Below are positions 11,732 to 24,231 of a stretch of 64,000 nt of DNA, in pieces. A model generated the notes under the pieces. The model was not told where the DNA came from. It saw only the letters and a list, made by a program, of their open reading frames with translations, and searched no databases. Every line of letters starts with the position of its first letter. The stretch's first letter is position 1. This DNA is from Oxyruncus cristatus (Eukaryota; Chordata; Aves; Passeriformes; Cotingidae), in the NCBI GenBank assembly GCA_013399855.1, contig VXAY01006782.1, positions 1,702,130-1,766,129 of the forward strand, read 5' to 3'. Position numbers and translations under genes: made by a program.

Positions 11732-11760
11732 TTTAAAGGCCACACAAAGTGGCCTTTAAA
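11732..11760. repeat. perfect hairpin, 12-bp stem and 5-nt loop
   Basis: TTTAAAGGCCAC, then the loop ACAAA, then GTGGCCTTTAAA. It sits about 180 bases beyond the distal PHLPP1 poly(A) signal. There is no T-run or gene context that makes it a known RNA. It could be a chance or relic inverted repeat, or an RNA structure in read-through transcript. Confidence 0.85.
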
Positions 11761-12658
11761 AGATAAGAAACAACTCTCTGAGGAATTGATCTGTTTCTTC
11801 TTTTCTTTCTCAGTACTAATTCAGCACTATTGATTTGCCCTTTGCCACAATATTGACAATTCCAGAAGACTGAAGAGGAGCGGTGCTCTGGCTGTATCCC
11901 ACTGGAACTGAGTGACTGAAGACAAAGATGATGAAGGGATAAGAAAGGGAGATGAAAATACTGGATACAGAGAGAAGAGGGGAAATTATAAGGAGAAGGC
12001 AGAAAAGTGAACTCAAAACTACCTACACAAACTCAAATTTGCTTGACTGTGCTGAATGAACTGGAGTTTAATGGCAATTAGACTTTGGTAGCAAAAGGGC
12101 ATCTTTTTGTGATTCCTGTGGGAAAGGAGCAACACCGTTTTTCAGTATCGCCTCTAACCACCTGCTCCATTTCACTTGTCACTCTTTAAAAAGCTGAATT
12201 AGTGTGCAAGCATGACAGTGTCTTGCTCCTGCTTGACATTTGGTCTGTATTTTGGGAGAGGACTGTAGTAACAGGCTGTTGTCCTTATTCTGTTCTAGGG
12301 TGAAATAGCCAAGTTAGAACAGGATTACTGTTAACAGGAGATTTTTAGTTCCTTTTACTTAAATAATTACAATAACAACAGAGGAGCAAACATTAAAATA
12401 CCTTGTTTTGTAAATGTTTATAGCACTGTCTACTGTAGATCTAGAAGATTGTACTTTATTGTAATTCGAGCTTCAAAATATCTTTCTTAAAGAAAACTCA
12501 TTAAATAATGTATTTAAACAAAAACAAAGTTTATGGTTTATTGGCTAGTGACTCCTAGGTGTTCTTTGGTAAACAGTTTGTGTACTTCAAATTTTGCCAA
12601 ACTGATTCATTGTCTTTGAAAAATGTTGTATCTTTTTTTTTTTTTTTTTCTTCTGTTC

Positions 12659-12674
12659 NNNNNNNNNNNNNNNN
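12659..12674. other. assembly gap (16 N) with duplicated flanks
   Basis: Sixteen unknown bases. The 12 bases immediately left (TTTCTTCTGTTC) are repeated immediately right of the gap, just after a long T run. The gap probably joins two overlapping contig ends, so its true length may be zero or negative. Confidence 0.95.
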
Positions 12675-15600
12675 TTTCTTCTGTTCAGGTGCTGCTTGAG
12701 GCTAAAGGTGATAATTAGCAGGGGCACTATCATGTCCTAGGCAAGCGATTACAAGTTTAGGGTTTCCTGAGCCAGGTGGAAAATTTTCCATATCCTAAAA
12801 AAAAAAAAAAAATAAAGAACCCAAATAAAAAAACAACCCAAAAAGGCAGTTCTTTTCCTACTACTGGTGGAGGAGTAATCTGGCTGCCCTCAGTCTGTGG
12901 TCTCTATTCGTGATCAGGTGCCTCTGGTGTGCTGTACATCTGGTACTCCCGAGAGAGAAGCAGAGGTCAGACTAGGGGTGGAAGGGGATCATTCCATGTG
13001 AGCTAAACTTTGGCTCAGTGCTGACAACTGACGCTCCCCTTTTCTCATGTGAGTAGGAGTATATGCACGTAGGCTTTGTAAAGACTTTCCCTTCCCTTCA
13101 TTTGAAGGAGACTCCCAAGAACTTGGCAGCCTCTGTGGGATTAGGTGCTTATTGCAGTTTTCCTCCTTATGCCCTTAACTTGACGCATAGATGGTCAAAA
13201 CTGACAGCCCACTGAAGCTTGCCCCCTTCCCGCATCATGCCCTCTGTAAAGTTAGGAAGGGCATTCTGGAGTCAGGGCTTCTGTGGCATCAAAGTGACAG
13301 GATTTTGGCAGAGGAACTGAACCTTTGGATTTTTCCTCCGCCTTGAAGAAGATGTCTGTGATAATGTCCTGTCTTAAAAAGTCATAATGTGAAGGATTGA
13401 TGCATTCATAGGGGCAACTTCATCCCTCTGCTGGGCTTTGTGTAACACGTTGGACTAGATTAGTGGGTTGCATGGCTTGGAGCATCTTTGGAAAGTTCAG
13501 CACTTATTTTTAAGCAAGGGCAAAAGGGTTCTGCCTTGTTCTGCCTTTAAACTGGGACTTGGAAAACAAGGTACAGTTTTTGCAACTCGTGATTTTTCTG
13601 GACGTCGCTGTCCACTTTCACAGAAGGGGGTTAGTATGTTCTTATGAGGGCTGAAGCTGAAGTTACTGATTGCATCTACGTGCACTACTACTGTACATGT
13701 TTTTCTGATTATGTGCACAGTATATTCTGCACGGTTTTGACCTACTGGGAGCTATCTGACTCAGAGACATGGATTTGTTTGCAGGACTTGACAGCTGTAC
13801 CAGGGATGAAGGTTGGAGGCTAAAAAGAGAGGAAGGCTTTCAGCTGGGGAAAAATGTAGAGCTGCATTATCTTTATAATCAAAGCTTGCATGTCCTTTGG
13901 AACTTGCTGATAGACGTATCTGAGACAAGTAGAAATGCATGAACAGGAGGAGGTGGATGGCTGATGGCAGAGAAATGAACATACATTATTTCCTGGCAGA
14001 TAATAGGAAGCTATGGTGGTACTGGGCAGTAACTGAGTGGCTTCTGTGCTTGTAAATGCGAGCCTTTTGTTGTACCGTAAAAGCTTTTTTCTTGGTTTCT
14101 GCCCGAAGTGCTCTAATATAATGCGTTTTGTTGTGCCTGAATAACCTGTTGGCATCCTGCTTACCCATTCAGCATGTGGCACCACCGTTTTGATGGTAAC
14201 CAGTCCCACGGTGGCATTGCCTTCCTCTGGCTTACTGCCCTTGGAGCGTGCTGGCGGTGTCCAGGTAGGTTGTTTCTGTCACTGTTTGAGAATGTGCTGC
14301 TACTGCAGTGCCCCTTATGTTTTGCTTCCAGTAGTATCGTCGTAGCAAGCTCAGCTTCATCATTAGCCCTCCTGTCTACAACTCACACACATAATTTTCT
14401 AGCAAATCGTATGTATGTGTTTTTTAAGTATAACTTTGCTACTTTGGAAGCACATCCATGTGGGGCTGAGTGTCAAGGAAATGTCACACATGGCTTTGGA
14501 GATAATTTCTGCATCTCTGCACTAGCCATGGATGGTGTCTTCTGGGGGCAGCCTTACGGGTCTGGGCTTGCAAATGTTCACTTGAGTGGGTTGATTGGGA
14601 TAACCTAGTGAAGAGTTTGGTCTGGGGTGCAGAAGGGCTTGAATTGATTCAAGCTGAGGATTCAAAGGAGTGAACAGAACAGTAACTTTAGCCTGGTCAG
14701 CCTGGTTTCCCTGGACACTGCCTGCCGTTAGTAAAGAGATAGGTTTTTCTGAGAGGCAAAGGCACTCAAGTCTTAAGCTGAGCAGTTCTCAGCAGTGCTA
14801 TAGGGTCAGGTCCCTCAGAGCTTTGGCTGCAGGGGGAGCTACGGGGCCAGAAGGTGGTAAAAATACGTTTAGGGCTCAGCTGGAACCAGGACATCGTGGT
14901 GCCTGTTAAATGACTCCACGTTTACTTTTTTTCTGTTAACCTGCTTTACTGCCCTGCTTTGTTAATTCAATTGATTTGCTTTAGGGCCAACTTATTGCAC
15001 TACTGTTGGATTAATTGATTTGTTTCTTACAGATTTAATTGTTACATGCTTGCACTGCTTGCAGTGAGAATTTCATGGAATACTGCATGAACCAATCTGT
15101 TCCTCTTGATTGCTTTTATTTTGGTGAGGGGTATGCTGTGTCCTACACTGATGGTGTAAGTGTTCAAATGCCTTCCCTAACAAGACTGCTGCTTCCATGG
15201 AAAGATAAAAGTTAAAATTCATCTGCTGCCCAAGAACAGGAAACCTACTTGCAGCCATTTCAATCAAAAGGTGGAGGTGGAAACTCCCTAAATATTTAAT
15301 AGATTAACAGCAGCCCCAGGGCAGAATCAGTATACTATTTATCTAGGACATCAGTGGGGAGAAAGTTCCTTGCTTGCTCCAAGTCCCTGGTTTAAATGAT
15401 TGGTCCCTGCTTTTGTCCAGACTTCTTTATTTTTATTTCCATTCCTGTTGAGGTCAACAGTTCATCCTTTAGATCATCCTTTCTCAGGCCGACAAGTTTG
15501 GATCACCTGCGGTTGACTTGGATACCTCGGCCTACCTTTTATCTCCTGCCATGAGCTAAGCTTGCCCTCTAGGTTATGACTGAGGCAGGATCTGAACGAG

Positions 15601-17747
15601 GCAGACGCTATCTCATCTTTTTACATATTTTCTTAATATTGTAAGCTGAAGGGAGACAATCCGCAAGAGCTCATCAGGAGCATGACGGCGCTGCGGCCAG
15701 GAGGAAGTTGTTGTGTAATAACTGCAACATGACAGAGACCTGGGACAGGCAGGACTGGTCTGCTCGCTGATAGGGACACCCAAGAGTAGATGGGCCCCTG
15801 AGGCTTTCTGCTTTAGGATATTCAGGTGCCTGGTTTACAATCAGAGAGTGTGGGTTCCTGCACATCACGCTGTGGGGGAGAGGATGAAGTATGCAGTCCC
15901 AAGGCTGGGAAGCAGTCAGTCCCTGCTGGTGGATGAGACTCAGCTGGCTCTTACTGCCCTGTTCCCAATTTCAGTCTCAATTCCAGTGTCCTACTGCTCA
16001 TCACAGCCTCTGCTGCCTGTTTGCTGTTTTTGTCTGAGCTTGTTCTTCTGTGTCTCTCATTAAAATTTAAGGAAACAGAGAGCAAAGAGATCTCTTACCA
16101 AAGGTTCTGTGGAAGTGCCTTTGGAGGTCTGTGTTTAGGGCACGTGGATGACTTAGGGGCGTCCCGCGGGATTCAGTGGCCAGGGATGGAGCTGTGGAGG
16201 CCTTTGGGAGCTCCTGGTGCCAGCTGGGCTTTTGCAGCCCTGTGATGAGAACCTGGGCACTCAGCACAATGCTCTGAGCACAGCAGGCTCTTCTGCCCTT
16301 GACAGATTAAGCACAGCTGCACCAAGAGAAATACATGTATTTTAACAGTAAAATTGTCAGTATTGACTTGTGGAACAGATGGGATTGTTTTGCTAATTAA
16401 ATGTATGCTGTTGAATGCTTTGAGGAAAGTTGGGATGCAGAATTATGAAGGCAGACTGGTGTAGCAGAAGAAATGTGACTTGGTGACTTGTGAATAAGAT
16501 GCTTTTTCATTGTAATTCGTCTTAAATGAGTGAGACAACAGCATTTTGTGGAAAAAAAAAAAATCTTACAGTAGGTGCATTTGCAGTTAGTACTTACCAT
16601 GGTCCTGAAAAACAGAATATTTTATTAGAATTGCAGAATATATGGTGACATATTGTGCACAGAATATACAGTGAAGTACTCTGCTCCAATGTGTTTAAAA
16701 TTAGATGGCAAGGGAGAGCAAAACCTGCTATGTCTTTTCAAAGTGGCCAAAGCAGCAAATCCTAAAAGCAGTAAATCTCCCTGAAAGCAAGCTTTGGGAT
16801 CCCTATTGGCAACTCACCTGTGGTAGTTTCATTTAATGAGCGGTAAAGAGATTTTTCTGTTTTCTTGTTTCTGTTGGGCAAAAATTGACCACAGGGCTAT
16901 TGACATCGACTCAGGTATCAGCAAAGTTTTCCCTGGTATTCTTGGAGTGCTTTGAAATGAGAACGTGGGAAAATATGTCCCCAGTCCATCCTGCACCCTG
17001 TCCCTCCTTCAGAAAGGGGGATGTGTAGGAAGAGGGATCCATCCTAATTGACTTTCCTCTCTCCCAGTGGTCTGTGGCTTGCACTTGTTTGAAGCCAGAA
17101 GCAGTGTCGTTGTGAAGACCAGAGACGCCTTTCAGACCTCCTGGTTTTGTTTTTCTGATGAGGAACTGGTCCTTTTTATGTGGGGTGGAAAAAGTCGTAT
17201 TCCCGCTGTCTCCGTTAATTGAAAGCTGCAAGGGCTCCCCCTCGTGTTACCGCGGGACAGGACCAGCATCGCTGCGTCTCAGTCCTTGGAGGCTGCCAGT
17301 GAAATGGGTGCATTCCACACCCTCGTGCACCCCATCGTGCGAGTCATGCAGGAGCACTAGAGGTCAGAGAAGCCTTCCTTCAGTTGAACAAGGAAGGCGG
17401 GAAGGCAGCAACACCAACATAGCAGGTGTCTGCTTCATACAGAGTGAGAGCTGTCGTGCACGCTGAAGCTTCGTGACTCTTAGAAGCATTTGCTGTGAGT
17501 CCGAACAAGGGTGCAAGGGCTGAGGGAACTAGGGAAACTAGACCTGCTACTGCTCAGGGGAGCATCTGCAGTGCTGCCAGGTGGAAGAGGATCTTGGCAA
17601 GCTCTCAAGTTGCCCTAGCAAATGGACAATGAGATCTTGATCACAGCATGTCTTATTTATTTGGACCAATAAATTGCCAAATATTCACCATCAGAGCTGA
17701 TCCACAACAGTGTAAAAATTTGAATCTCCCTTAAGTTGCACAGGTGC

Positions 17748-18190
17748 TGGGGCATGTCCAGAGAACAGCAACGCAGTTGACGAAGGGTCTGGAGCACAAG
17801 TCTTACAGGAGCGGCTGAGGGAGCTGGAGTTGTTTAGCCTGGAGAAAAGGAGGCTTGGGAGGACCTTACCACTCTCTACAACTACCCAAAAGGAGGCTGT
17901 AGCAAAGTGGGGGTCAGTCTCTCCTCCCAAGTAACAAGATGAGAGGTAATGGCCTCCAGTTGCACTGAGGGAGGTTTAGATTGGATACCAGGAAAAATTT
18001 CTTCATGCACAGATGTTCAGGCCTTGGAACAGGCTGCCTAGGGAAGTGATGGAGTCACCATCCCCAAGTGTTCAGAAGACATTTGGCTGTGGCACTTGAG
18101 GACATGGTTTAGTGGTGAACACAGCAGTCCTGGGTTAACGGCTGGACTCGATGATCTTAGAGGTCTTTTCCAACCTTAATGATTCTGTGA
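17748..18190 (+). mobile_element. CR1 LINE 3' fragment
   Basis: Contains the hallmark order of an avian CR1 tail: GAGCGGCTGAGGGAGCTGGAG (encoding the end of ORF2), CTCTACAACTACC, GGTTTAGATTGGATACCAGG, GGAACAGGCTGCCTAGGGAA, and the 3' end GGACTCGATGATCTTAGAGG followed by CTTTTCCAACCTTAATGATTCTGTG. It is 5'-truncated, as is usual for CR1, and its coding frame is broken. Confidence 0.95.
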
Positions 18191-19211
18191 CAGGGCCATC
18201 TTCTTGGGAAATTAGTTTTGCACTCTGAAGCAACGGAAACACCTTTTTACTGTTTGGCCCCCTACCTCCTCCCACAGGGTGACTAGGAATGCTAGCTAAT
18301 CTCCACTTAGTCTTAAACTCATTAATTCTGTCACCAGCTCTTTCAGTGTCCCATGGTTTCCACCGTTCTGTGCCGAGAATCCTGCCCTAAAATATTGAGC
18401 GTGTGGAAGTCACTGTGGCACACCCTTCACGCTTGCAGATACGGGCTGCTGTGCTGTGGGTGTGCAAACGATAGTACAAAGCTCTGCTTAAACCTGTAAA
18501 TCTGGGTATGGTGGGCAGCCTATGAGTAATGTATATGCAACGCACGTAGTGTCTTCACAGCTGATGAAATTCCACTTTTCATGAAACAGCTGGGCAAGTT
18601 CAAGCCTCCTGTTTTCCTCCTGCACTTTCATTATTTGTATTTATCTTGGATGTCAGCACAGGATAGCAAAAAACCCAAGGCTTTCACATACCTATAAATG
18701 CCTAAACACCTCCACTATTCAGTTTCTCTTATAGTATCAAAAGTAATATATCCAAACCACATCTGAGTTTTCTAAAGCCTGTTTAAAACCATGTGGTCCT
18801 TACCTGTGTGCATCTGTCTCAGGAGCCTTTCTACCTCCTTCTGAAACGCTAATTTACCTGTAAAACACACGCAGGCATTTCGCTCACTTGAGCCCTTCAA
18901 CGCGGCCTGAGAGTTTTGGGGAGACCCGCAGCAGGTGCAGGCCTGTGTGCAAAAGGCACCACTGGAAATCAGTAGACTGTTTGTAGTAATGAAGGGCATC
19001 CTGTGACTTGCCCGTGTTGCACTGTCACACGCCAAAACCAATTACATCAAAGTCACTGACAACTCACGGACCTTGCAAGGAGTCTCATGTTTTATTTATA
19101 ACGGGTGATGGTGAGCATCTGTGACAGTTTTTATGCTGTGCTGGCATTAAGCTGCTACAATACACTGAGCGCGCCACCTTCTCGTGGATGTTTTGAAAGA
19201 GATGAGTAACG

Positions 19212-19255
19212 GTGAATGCCACAGCTGTCACAAGTGAATGTCACAGCTGTCATAA
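19212..19255. repeat. tandem duplication, two ~22-bp copies
   Basis: GTGAATGCCACAGCTGTCAC recurs directly as GTGAATGTCACAGCTGTCAT. Each copy contains the E-box-like palindrome ACAGCTGT. Only two copies are present. Confidence 0.85.
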
Positions 19256-21579
19256 ACTACGTGGCCATCGTCCCCTTCAATAACTTACCTGAGTCTTGGA
19301 AAACAAAAGGAGGCATCCAAGTTCTGCAAATGTGACTGAGAAACCGGAGTTACTGAAGGTCTGCGGTGTATCCGTAAGCTTTACTTAACTACGGTGAACG
19401 AAGTTGTGGTGGAAAACTACCAGAAGAATAACTTTAACGAAGGTAAGTCTGCACTGGGAGTAAAATACATGGATTATGGAAGAAAATTTCCATTCAGACT
19501 GTTCTTTAGTGCTCTAATCCCTGTATGTAGTCTCATCCATTTTAAGCAGTTTCCCATGTAAACTGAGATCCTGGCTTTTCTTAACACTAAGCCTTGAATT
19601 CAGTTTCTGCTGTTGCACAACCTGTTTGTGTCCCTAGTTGTTTCTGCACATTGGATATACTCAAACTCTTCTGAAGAACCAATGGAAAAAGCTTAAATTC
19701 TGATAAAATGTAATATGGCCTAGGAGTGTTTTCTTGAACTCATTAAGAAAATAGGAACGCTGCTTTTTTGTGCTTAACCAAAAATTTCCCTTCTGTGGAT
19801 GATTACAGAGGTCCTTCCTCCTTACAGCTGCTCTGTAGCAGGAAAGCAATACCCCACTACGTGCAGATCTTCCAGCACCGCCAGATTTACAGTTCCATGA
19901 ATTATTACATGAATTACTTGGGAAATATAAAGGTTATGTTAGGCTTATTTGGAGGAGTAAATATCCTATTTTCTCTCTTGCCTCACCCCTCCTCCCCCCA
20001 GTTTTGCCTTTCACACTGGAACAAGACACCTCTGTCTTTGGATGCTGATTTCCTCTGTTTTGGACAAGATTTCCCCCAGACTGAACTATTTTATGAAACA
20101 CTATTTGAATAAAGGAGACATCCAGGAAAATGGGTGCTCAAAGGTACACAACCCAGCATGATGAAATTTTCACGGTACCATCCGGAGAGTGGATTCTTCC
20201 CCCTTTCTCCCTTTCTTTCCTCCTCAGGTTTAGGGCATGGAGACACATTTTTTCAGAGAAGATTGTTTTTCTCTAAGGTTCTTCTGCAGGGACGGGGTCC
20301 CTCTGTAGATGGCTAATGGCTCAGGGGCTCAGCTGGATGCTTTTTTCTCTGACTGACTAAAGCTGTTTGCTCCTGTGTTGAAGCAGACTGGAGCAAATTG
20401 ATGGTTTGAATCCAAAGGGACTGGCTGAGAGTCTCACAGGTAACTCTGAGATAAATGAGCTACTCAACTCAGCCCAGCACCTTGCACCAGTGACCCATCA
20501 TCTGCAATGGGGCTTTTCTCCTGCTAGGCAGCTCCAGTTCACCCTGCAACCTGTATCCATTTCCTAGCATCTCCAGGGATGGTGGACATTTTATTCCTCT
20601 TTTTAAAGGTTCACAGTAGGCTTGATGTGTCAGAAGGCTTCTTTCTGTACCCAACACTTTGAGGTTGAGAGATGCCATGCTGTCTACCCACACGGCAACC
20701 TCTCAGAGAAGTGCAGGTTTGACCTTCACTGCTATCACTGTTTCCCTTGCAGCAGGTGATAAGCTGATGGTGGTCACAGGGGACAAGCTGGATTCACCCT
20801 GAGGATCCCCCTTACCAAAGAGGGACTGAGGGCAATGCCTACGTGCAGTCCTTTGTTTGCAGGTGAAACTGGGCTGTGAGGGGCTGCTTCAAAGAAACAG
20901 GTGAGTTTGTTTTCAGTGCTAACCCTCAAAGTTGCACACAGGCAATGCAAACCTGTCTGCGTGGGGTGGGCAGCAGGGAAAGGCTAAAAGAAATGATAAG
21001 GCTGACAGGAACCATCTCCCCTACCTTTGTTTCCTGGTCCAAACATGGATTATTGTTCCATACTGTCAGTCGCTGCAGAGGTGGTGATGGGCACAGCCAT
21101 CTGCAGCAGGAGGTGGGAAACTTGGTTTGCTCTGGAGGGCAGGACCGCCTGCAAGGGCAGCTGGGGACGACAGCCTTAGTCATATGTGCATGCCAGAAAA
21201 TCTCTGCTCTTGTATTACACCTTCCCAGCTCCCACAGTAAATATTTTTCAAGTTGGCCACAGGATACTGAGCATGGTCTTGTTACAGTTGGGAAGCAGAG
21301 TGTTTTGGATTACTCTGATGGTATTTGGCTAGTCCTTCACCCCAAAAGGTAGGGAAGCTTCTTTTTTCCTGCCTTCTGAGAAGTATTTCTCCTATACTTC
21401 TCCCTGTGAAGGTGAGTGGAGGAAACAGCCCTGATGTTTATTTCCTCCTCACAACTATTTCCTAATGATCTTGCTTCACGGTGTCAGGGAAGGAAACAAA
21501 TTCAAGGCACAAAGCTCTCAAGAAGCTGGCAATCACCGGGCGGTGGATTTCTTCGTGGTCCCTCTGCTTGCAACGTTTC

Positions 21580-22012
21580 AGGACCTCAGCAAGTTTGTGG
21601 ATGACATCAAGCTTACTGGTGCAGTTGGTATGCTTGAGGGAAGGGATGTCATCCTGTTACGTGTCAGGGTGTCAAGGCCTGAGGAGTTGACCAGTGTGAA
21701 TGTCACAAGGTTGGAACAAGGCCAAGTGTATGAGTTCGGGCAATCACGTTTCAGGAGACTGGGTGATGAAGGGATCGAGAGCAGCCTTATGGAGAAGGAT
21801 ATGGGGGTACTGGTGAATAAAAAACTGGATTTGAACTGGCAGTGTGCACTTACAGCCCAGAAAGCCAACTGCATCCTGCGTGGCCAGCAGGTCAAGGGAG
21901 GTGATTCTCTCCTTCTGCTCCATTCTGGTGAGACCCCCACCTGGGTCCTGTATCCAGCTCTGGGGTCTGCAACATCAGAAGGACATGTCAGAGCATGCCA
22001 GACATCCCTGTA
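21580..22012 (+). mobile_element. degraded CR1 LINE ORF2 fragment
   Basis: Translation in one frame gives FVDDIKLTGAVGMLEGRDVI and later LMEKDMGVLVNKKLDLNWQC followed by ALTAQKANCILR, which are signatures of the C-terminal end of CR1 reverse transcriptase ORF2. The continuation (SRSREVILSFCSILVRPPPG, IQLWGLQHQKDM) lies in another frame, so the copy is frameshifted. It lacks the CR1 3'UTR and is an old, dead fragment. Confidence 0.85.
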
Positions 22013-22655
22013 ACAGACTTCCCAGCTGATTACAGCATACCAGTCTAGAAATCAGTCTTACTTTCTTGACTATCACAACTGTGAGTCACAGCAAGTTTGG
22101 AAAAACTCTTAATTCCTATCTCTTCATAAGCATAATAATGCTCTAGAGCTGCTTGGTGTTCACAGTGTTAAATGCATGTTTACAGTATTATATAAGTGAT
22201 ACTTATTGTAAAGGCTCACGTAATCACTTCTAATCAGAACCATAACATTTTCTTGTTTGGCTTATATTACCTCAAACATAATCCTTTGAGATCTGTGTGT
22301 GTATGTGTATGTATGTATGAAGTATACAATAAATAAGATTTACTATGGTTCAAAAGAGCCTCATCTGCGCAATGGCTGTGAGCCAGGCAAAACTGAAAAC
22401 AGTGAGAAGAGCCAGAATCAAAATTGTCTCTTCCCCCCCTCAAGCTGACAAACCTCACACACTTCAAGAGCAGCCTTTTTTTTTCGTACTCCCTCATCTA
22501 TGAAGACCAGTGATCTATTTCATCTGCCTCAAACAAAGGATTCTTGAAAGATGTTCTCCTAAATTTATTTTCTCATCCCTGGGGCATACAATTACTACTG
22601 TTCACTCATGCTTTGCCTGTTTAGATATTGGAAGGATACATGTACTTTCTGTCAC

Positions 22656-22701
22656 TGTTACAGTGTTCCCAGAGCAGCTGTTACAGTGTTCCCAGAGCAG
22701 C
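22656..22701. repeat. exact 23-bp tandem duplication
   Basis: TGTTACAGTGTTCCCAGAGC plus AGC occurs twice head to tail with no mismatch. A perfect two-copy duplication suggests a recent local event. Confidence 0.9.
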
Positions 22702-23362
22702 CAGCATATTCCCGACTCAGGCTCTGCCCACCACCGGCTGCGGAGTCAGCAAGCCAAACCTTGTTTCGGGGCTTACAGAAGCAAATGGTATCTTTCTTTA
22801 CTAAGCCGATTCCCAACCAGTGTGTTGTCTCTCGGGTTCTTATCTGCGCTCAGTGAGCTGGGAAAATACAGTAGGAAACCGGGTAAGGACCAAAATGCTG
22901 CCTTTGACATTGCAGCTGGTTCCTCCTGGCAGCATTCCTCAGGGAGCACATGATCGGCATGTGTCAACCCCTGTGACTCAGAAGATAAAATGCTTCACTA
23001 GCCCAAGCAAAACAGGTCACAAATGTAACCTCAGACGTGATTCAGAAAAGCACTCAAGTGTCCTTTGCTTTGTGAGCACTGTAGCATAAGTCAACAGGAT
23101 GCACAACAGGCACAGAATCTGTTGAAGGCTGCCCATCCTAGCTGTGTATTCAGTTCCTTATGCCATGGGAGAGGAAAGGAAGTGGTTGTTAAAACAAGTT
23201 TGGCATCAGTGCAGTTGTAACCTGTTAAAAGCCCTTTACTGTTTGGATTTGCTCTGTGTAGGATGAAAACATTACAATCACAAACGCATTTTACCTGCAG
23301 GAGTCCAGCTTGAGACACCAGTGCAAAAAAAACCCTGTTAAAACAAGTCACTCAATGGCATT

Positions 23363-23368
23363 TTTATT
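23363..23368 (-). terminator. MARVELD3-like: poly(A) signal for the MARVELD3-like gene
   Basis: On the - strand this is AATAAA within GATGTAATAAAAATGCC, about 165 bases beyond the stop codon at 23531. This would give a short 3'UTR. No alternative canonical hexamer is evident between it and the stop. Confidence 0.6.
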
Positions 23369-23530
23369 ACATCATGTTATAGCTGTATAGTTACATTTAG
23401 TGATTCTATACACACTTCAGCATCTTGTAGGGAGATACATTGTGGGCTGGTCTCCTGTTTGCTATGTGACACCCAGTGTGTCCGTTCCTGGCTGAAGCCC
23501 CAGCTCTCTGGCACAGGCCCAGAGCTGACT

Positions 23531-24231
23531 TCACACTAACGTGGCGAGAGCCTGGATGTTGTGGGAGCTTTCAGAGGTCCTGTGAACAGCATGGTGGTTT
23601 CTGACGCTCCTGTCCTTAACACTGACTTTGGGGTTGTGCTGAGCCTTGGCCATGTGGCTCTGGAAGGCCCTGACAGTTCGGACAGCACGGATGCAGACCA
23701 CAAAGCTGGCAAAGTACAAGCAGGAAGCGACGGCACCGAACAGGCCCACGGCCGCGTCGCCACCCTGGACCACGCAGTTCATGGAAGTGTAGCCGCGGCG
23801 CGTGTACAGCCTCTCGCGCCTCTTGCAAACCTCTGTGGAGTTCACCTGGCTGACGAAATGCAGGTAGAGGCCCACTGCCACGACGTACGCCACGCCTGCC
23901 AGCAGGTTGAAGGCACATTCACCTACCAGCAGCCCTGTCCTGAGCTGCTGGATGGGCTTTGCCCCCACGATGAGGAAGACAAGGGTAAGTACCGCTGCTG
24001 TTAAGCTGAAGGCTACGCCGCCATACACGCAAGGGGCTCTCATCTGGGTGATCTGCATGTCCAGCTCCCTCACCTCCCGGAGCTCTGTGCCCTCAAAGGG
24101 GCTATAGGCTGAATTCAGGCTAAAGGATCCAAAGCCTCCAAGGGACGTGAAGCCTGCAACAGAGGCTTGGGAAGCTCCCACACAAATCAACACCAGGAGG
24201 TTAACCGTGATTTCCACGAACTTCAAAATGC
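23531..24231 (-). CDS. MARVELD3-like: MARVELD3-like protein, terminal exon with the four-span MARVEL domain
   Basis: Exon on the - strand, from acceptor TTACAG|GC to TGA at 23533-23531. Its first two bases complete a Gly codon from the previous exon. It encodes residues 97-328 of the reconstructed protein. Hydrophobic segments: TM1 about 97-122 (ILKFVEITVNLLVLICVGAS), TM2 162-186, TM3 196-222 (LLVGECAFNLLAGVAYVVAV) and TM4 253-279. The second extracellular loop has an N-glycosylation site (NST, 226) and two cysteines (231, 248) within EVCKRRERLYTRRGYTSMNC, then GGD. That loop pattern fits the tight-junction MARVEL family, closest to MARVELD3 in my memory. The basic C-tail (280-328) ends in TLV, a class I PDZ-ligand form. 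Without the upstream exons the frame could be misread as a 296-residue ORF running into the intron. Confidence 0.85.

Larger units (their letters stand above)
11576..23340. other. intergenic region between two convergent genes
   Basis: About 11.7 kb between the PHLPP1 and MARVELD3-like 3' ends. It contains a hairpin (11732-11760), an assembly gap (12659-12674), A and T runs (about 12631-12650 and 12799-12813), two CR1 fragments (17748-18190, 21580-22012) and short tandem duplications (19212-19255, 22656-22701). Open frames here (for example 14174-14608, 144 codons) have no recognised homology and no splice or promoter context. Confidence 0.8.

Noticed and set aside
14174..14608. 144-codon + strand frame in intergenic DNA
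   Set aside because: No family resemblance, no promoter or polyadenylation context, and composition like the surrounding non-coding DNA.
23561..24004. 147-codon + strand frame
   Set aside because: Antisense shadow of the MARVEL-domain exon.
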